Positions 61,191 through 64,000 of a DNA stretch of 64,000 nucleotides are shown one piece after another. The number at the start of each line of letters is the position of its first letter. Position 1 is the stretch's first letter. This DNA comes from an uncultured Stenotrophomonas sp. (GTDB lineage Bacteria > Pseudomonadota > Gammaproteobacteria > Xanthomonadales > Xanthomonadaceae), in the NCBI RefSeq assembly GCF_913778665.1, contig NZ_CAJYVQ010000012.1, forward strand, positions 62,001 to 126,000, written 5' to 3'. The translations under genes were made by a program, and so were the position numbers. The notes under the pieces are model-generated. The model did no database searches. It saw nothing but the letters and a program-made list of their open reading frames with translations, and was not told the origin of the DNA.

Positions 61191-64000
61191 ATGCCCGCGC
61201 TGAAGCGGGCGTTGGCCCGGCCGTTGCGCGCCATCACCTGGGGCGGCGTGCTGCTGGGCGTGTTGCTGGTGGCCGGGTTGGCCACCATGCTGGTCAACGA
61301 CCACCAGCGCCGGCTGGAGGCCGCGCAACGGCAGAGCCGCGCCCTGGCGGTGGGCAGCGAGCGGCTGCTGGCGATGGAGCTGCGCAACCTGGAGCGGGCG
61401 ATGTCGGGCATTGCCGCCGATGCCGCCGAACTGTTCCGTGGTGTTCCGGCGCAGGCACCTGCGCTGCTGGATGCCTCGATCAGCGGCGTGCTGCGCCGCC
61501 ATGCCGAACTGCACAGCATCGTGGTGCTGGACAGCTATGGGCGCGCGCTGACCGCCGGCAAGGGCGACTTGCAGCTGCCGTTGTGGACCGACCCGCAGCG
61601 CCGCGGGCAGGGCAGTGCGCTGTACATCGGGCCACCGCTGCGGGCCAGTGATGGTGACTGGGTGGTGCCGCTGGCGCTACCGATGGCCGACGACCGCTGG
61701 CTCTTGGCGCGGCTGCGCTGCGCCGAACTGCAGCGCATTGCCGGCGGCCTGGATGTGGGCCCCAGCGGGCTGGTCTCGATCAGCGATGCCGAGGGCTACA
61801 TGCTGGCGCGCGTGCCGGATCCGCATGGCACGGTGGGGCGTCGCTACAACCTTCCGCGGCGTGACCTGCTCGGAACGCAGGCCGTGGTCGAACTGGGCAG
61901 CCTGCCCGGCGTAGTCGATGGCGTGCCGCGCATCACCACCATCAGCACGCTCGACCGCAGCCCGCTGGCGGTGCAGATCGGATTGGCCGACGAAGATGTA
62001 CTGGCGCCGTGGTGGCCCTACCTGCAGGCCTCGATCGCCATCGTGCTGGCCTACATCGCGGTGCTGCTGGTGCTGCTGTATGCGGTGCGCCGCACCACGC
62101 GTCGCCAGCAGTCGATGGCCGAGGAACTGAAGGCGGGCCACGCCGAGTTGCGGCTGGCGCATCAGGTCGGCCGCGTGTGTACCTGGTACGTGGATGAAGA
62201 CGCGGCGCTGCTGCGCTGGTCACCGCTGGCGCGCGAGATCTTCGGCGTGCAGACCGATGCGTTGCCGGTAGCGGATTTCTTCGCCCGCGTGCACCGCGAC
62301 GACACCGTGCGCCTGCAGCAGGCGTTCGACCAGGCATTCGCCGGCGGCGCGGTGCTCGACCAGGTGTTCCGCCTGGTGCTGCCCGGTGGCGAGGTGCGCT
62401 GGGTCGGTGCGCGCGGACAGCGGGTGGAGGTAGCCGACAGCGAGCGGCGCATGATCGGCGCGCTGACCGACCTGAGCGAGCGTTACCAGGCGCGCGAACA
62501 GATGAGTGAGGTGGAGCGCCGCTTCCGGCTGCTGTTTGACCGCAATCCGGCGCCGTTCTGGGTGTTCGACCCCGATACGCTGCGCTTCATCGAGGTCAAC
62601 GACGCCGCGGTGCGCCAGTACGGCTACAGCCGCGAGGAATTCCTGGCGATGAGCATTCTCGACATCCGCCCGCGCGAAGGCTGGGACGAGGTCAAGGGAG
62701 CGATCGCCAAGGCCCGCGTCGGTGAGCTGCAGGATGCAGCGGTGCGCCTGCACCGGCGCAAGGACGGCAGCGTGTTCGAAGTGCGCGCGCACCTGTCCAA
62801 GCTCGATTTCGATGGCCAGCCGGCGTGCCTGGTGCTGGCCGAGGATGTCAGCGAACGGCTGGCCTACGAGCGTGACCTGGCCTACCAGGCGCGGCACAAC
62901 CCGGCCACCGGCCTGCTCAACGTGCGTGCGCTGACCGAGCAGCTGGACGAGCGGGACGAGGCCTACACCATCGCCTTCGTGCAACTGCGGGGCCTGCAGC
63001 TGGTGGCCGATACGCTGGGCCGCGAGATCGGCGATGCCGTGCTGCAATCGATGGCGACCCGGCTCGGTGGGTTGGGCGCGCGTTACGGCACGCTGGCGTT
63101 CCAGCCCGCAGAGGATTTCGTGTTCGCCATCGCCGCCGGGCACGATACCCAGCGCGTGCTGGACGACCTGCTGCAGATCGTGTCGGCGCCGATGCGCGGC
63201 AAGGATTCACTGCACCAGTTCGAGCCGCGCGTCGGCGTGGCGGTGCACGTGGCCGGCGATGGTCACAGCGCCGAACAGGTCATCGGCATGGCCGCGCAGG
63301 CCGCGCATGCGGCGCGCGCCGAGGGCAACGTGGTGGTCTGGTTCGACGCGGCGGTGACCACCCGGCTGGCGGATCGGCTGCGTCTGGCCGGACGCATCCA
63401 TGCCGCCATCGACAACGAGTTCCAGCTGTACTTCCAGCCGATCCGGCACGCCAGCGATGGCAGCCCGGCGGCATTGGAAGCGCTGCTGCGCTGGCCACAG
63501 GCCGATGGCAGCTTCATTCCTCCCAACGAGTTCATCCAGCTGTGCGAGGAGACCGGGCTGATCCTTGCGCTGGGTCGCTGGGTGATCCGTGCGGCGGCCA
63601 AGGCGCAGCGGCGACTGGTCGAGGCGGGCTGGGGCGAGTTGCCGATCGCGGTCAACGTCTCGGCCGTGCAGTTCTTCAACAGCGACCTGGTGGCCGAGTT
63701 CACCCGCGCCCAGCAGGAGTTCGGCCTGGCGCGGGGCGCGCTGCATGTGGAACTGACCGAGAGCAGCCTGATGCGCAAACCGGCGCAGGCAATGCAGACC
63801 ATGCAGCGCCTGCACGAGCAGGGCATCAGCGTGTCACTGGATGATTTCGGCACCGGCTATTCGAGCATGTCTTACCTGCAGCACCTGCCGCTGGACATCC
63901 TGAAGATCGACCGGAGCTTCGTGGCGGATGTGGAAACCAATCCGCGCAATGCCTCGATCTGCCGCGCATTGCTGTCGCTGGGGCACAGCATGGGGCTGAC
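61191..64000 (+). CDS. Membrane sensor: periplasmic domain, PAS-PAS, degenerate GGDEF, EAL; 3' end off window
   Basis: Start ATG 61191 (MPALKRALARPLRAITWGGV) after AAGGAAG; 936 codons are visible and the stop lies beyond 64000. Helix at about 18-36, a periplasmic sensor to about 280, a second helix near 277-303 (ASIAIVLAYIAVLLVLLYAV). PAS 1 at about 325-440 (VCTWYVDEDAALLRWSPLAREIFG), PAS 2 at about 440-560 (RFRLLFDRNPAPFWVFDPD). The GGDEF region (about 565-735) has AFQPAEDFVFAI where GGDEF should be, so cyclase activity is doubtful. EAL at about 740-936+ keeps EALLRW, NVSAVQF and DDFGTGYSSMSYLQHLPLDILKIDRSF. Probably a c-di-GMP phosphodiesterase with a sensory N-terminus. Confidence 0.92.
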   Translation, partial: MPALKRALARPLRAITWGGVLLGVLLVAGLATMLVNDHQRRLEAAQRQSRALAVGSERLLAMELRNLERAMSGIAADAAELFRGVPAQAPALLDASISGVLRRHAELHSIVVLDSYGRALTAGKGDLQLPLWTDPQRRGQGSALYIGPPLRASDGDWVVPLALPMADDRWLLARLRCAELQRIAGGLDVGPSGLVSISDAEGYMLARVPDPHGTVGRRYNLPRRDLLGTQAVVELGSLPGVVDGVPRITTISTLDRSPLAVQIGLADEDVLAPWWPYLQASIAIVLAYIAVLLVLLYAVRRTTRRQQSMAEELKAGHAELRLAHQVGRVCTWYVDEDAALLRWSPLAREIFGVQTDALPVADFFARVHRDDTVRLQQAFDQAFAGGAVLDQVFRLVLPGGEVRWVGARGQRVEVADSERRMIGALTDLSERYQAREQMSEVERRFRLLFDRNPAPFWVFDPDTLRFIEVNDAAVRQYGYSREEFLAMSILDIRPREGWDEVKGAIAKARVGELQDAAVRLHRRKDGSVFEVRAHLSKLDFDGQPACLVLAEDVSERLAYERDLAYQARHNPATGLLNVRALTEQLDERDEAYTIAFVQLRGLQLVADTLGREIGDAVLQSMATRLGGLGARYGTLAFQPAEDFVFAIAAGHDTQRVLDDLLQIVSAPMRGKDSLHQFEPRVGVAVHVAGDGHSAEQVIGMAAQAAHAARAEGNVVVWFDAAVTTRLADRLRLAGRIHAAIDNEFQLYFQPIRHASDGSPAALEALLRWPQADGSFIPPNEFIQLCEETGLILALGRWVIRAAAKAQRRLVEAGWGELPIAVNVSAVQFFNSDLVAEFTRAQQEFGLARGALHVELTESSLMRKPAQAMQTMQRLHEQGISVSLDDFGTGYSSMSYLQHLPLDILKIDRSFVADVETNPRNASICRALLSLGHSMGL

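Noticed and set aside
58912-61203. Long plus-strand frame (763 codons) opposite the M13 peptidase gene
   Set aside because: Same shadow effect. The minus strand carries the M13 zinc motifs.

Overview
The window is a high-GC gammaproteobacterial chromosome segment. It is most likely Stenotrophomonas (S. maltophilia group, Xanthomonadaceae). The evidence is the gene families (homodimeric-type aceE, DUF2145, ELM1-like protein, CSS-EAL protein, PepO-type M13 lipoprotein) and many GTAG-headed palindromes between genes that look like SMAG/REP elements. No rRNA, tRNA or CRISPR array was found.

Layout. 1-7.5 kb: end of a YhhQ-like transporter, two DUF2145-locus secreted proteins, an ELM1-like protein, a RutE-like reductase, a YceI lipoprotein, and a ferric-siderophore reductase with a PadR repressor (YqjH/YqjI-like) and its palindromic operators. 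8.0-10.7 kb: aceE with its own promoter and terminator. 10.8-18.5 kb: a defence island of lower, more mixed base composition. It holds an AAA ATPase plus DUF3226 TOPRIM-like pair, a wrecked IS3-family element with an (AAGGC)8 repeat, and a restriction cluster: NgoMIV-type nuclease, C5-cytosine methyltransferase, NaeI-type nuclease, Vsr, HNH nuclease. Both nucleases keep the family catalytic residues and both families cut GCCGGC, so one methyltransferase appears to serve two unrelated enzymes of the same predicted specificity. 18.6-29.7 kb: mostly small secreted or membrane proteins, an alpha/beta hydrolase, a polysaccharide deacetylase, a methyltransferase, and a large inverted-repeat structure at 19.48-19.68 kb.

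29.8-33 kb is a metal block: DmeF-type efflux with a divergent RcnR/CsoR-type repressor over a shared operator, then a MerC-like protein divergent from a COG0523 zinc GTPase over a Zur-like box. 33-42.5 kb: ABC-F ATPase, LysR regulator divergent from a serine hydrolase-MFS operon, CSS-EAL phosphodiesterase, CycA, lytic transglycosylase. 42.6-46.4 kb: a TPR protein divergent from an NHL-propeller/M23-like fusion. 46.3-49.8 kb: an ECF42-type sigma locus with DGPF/YciI and VOC proteins, a candidate ECF42 promoter and a ~50-bp inverted repeat between the two DGPF genes.

49.9-64 kb: M28 peptidase, LytS/LytTR-type two-component pair, an MpaB-like protein, a TetR repressor with AcrR-like operators facing two overlapping MFS genes (the second broken by a deletion and a frameshift), the M13 peptidase, and a membrane sensor with PAS, degenerate GGDEF and EAL domains running off the right edge.

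The most notable points are the dual GCCGGC restriction locus, the fact that most clear SMAG palindromes carry two or more GCCGGC sites, and the PARIS-like ATPase/TOPRIM pair beside it. All calls come from reading the sequence. No database search was run.
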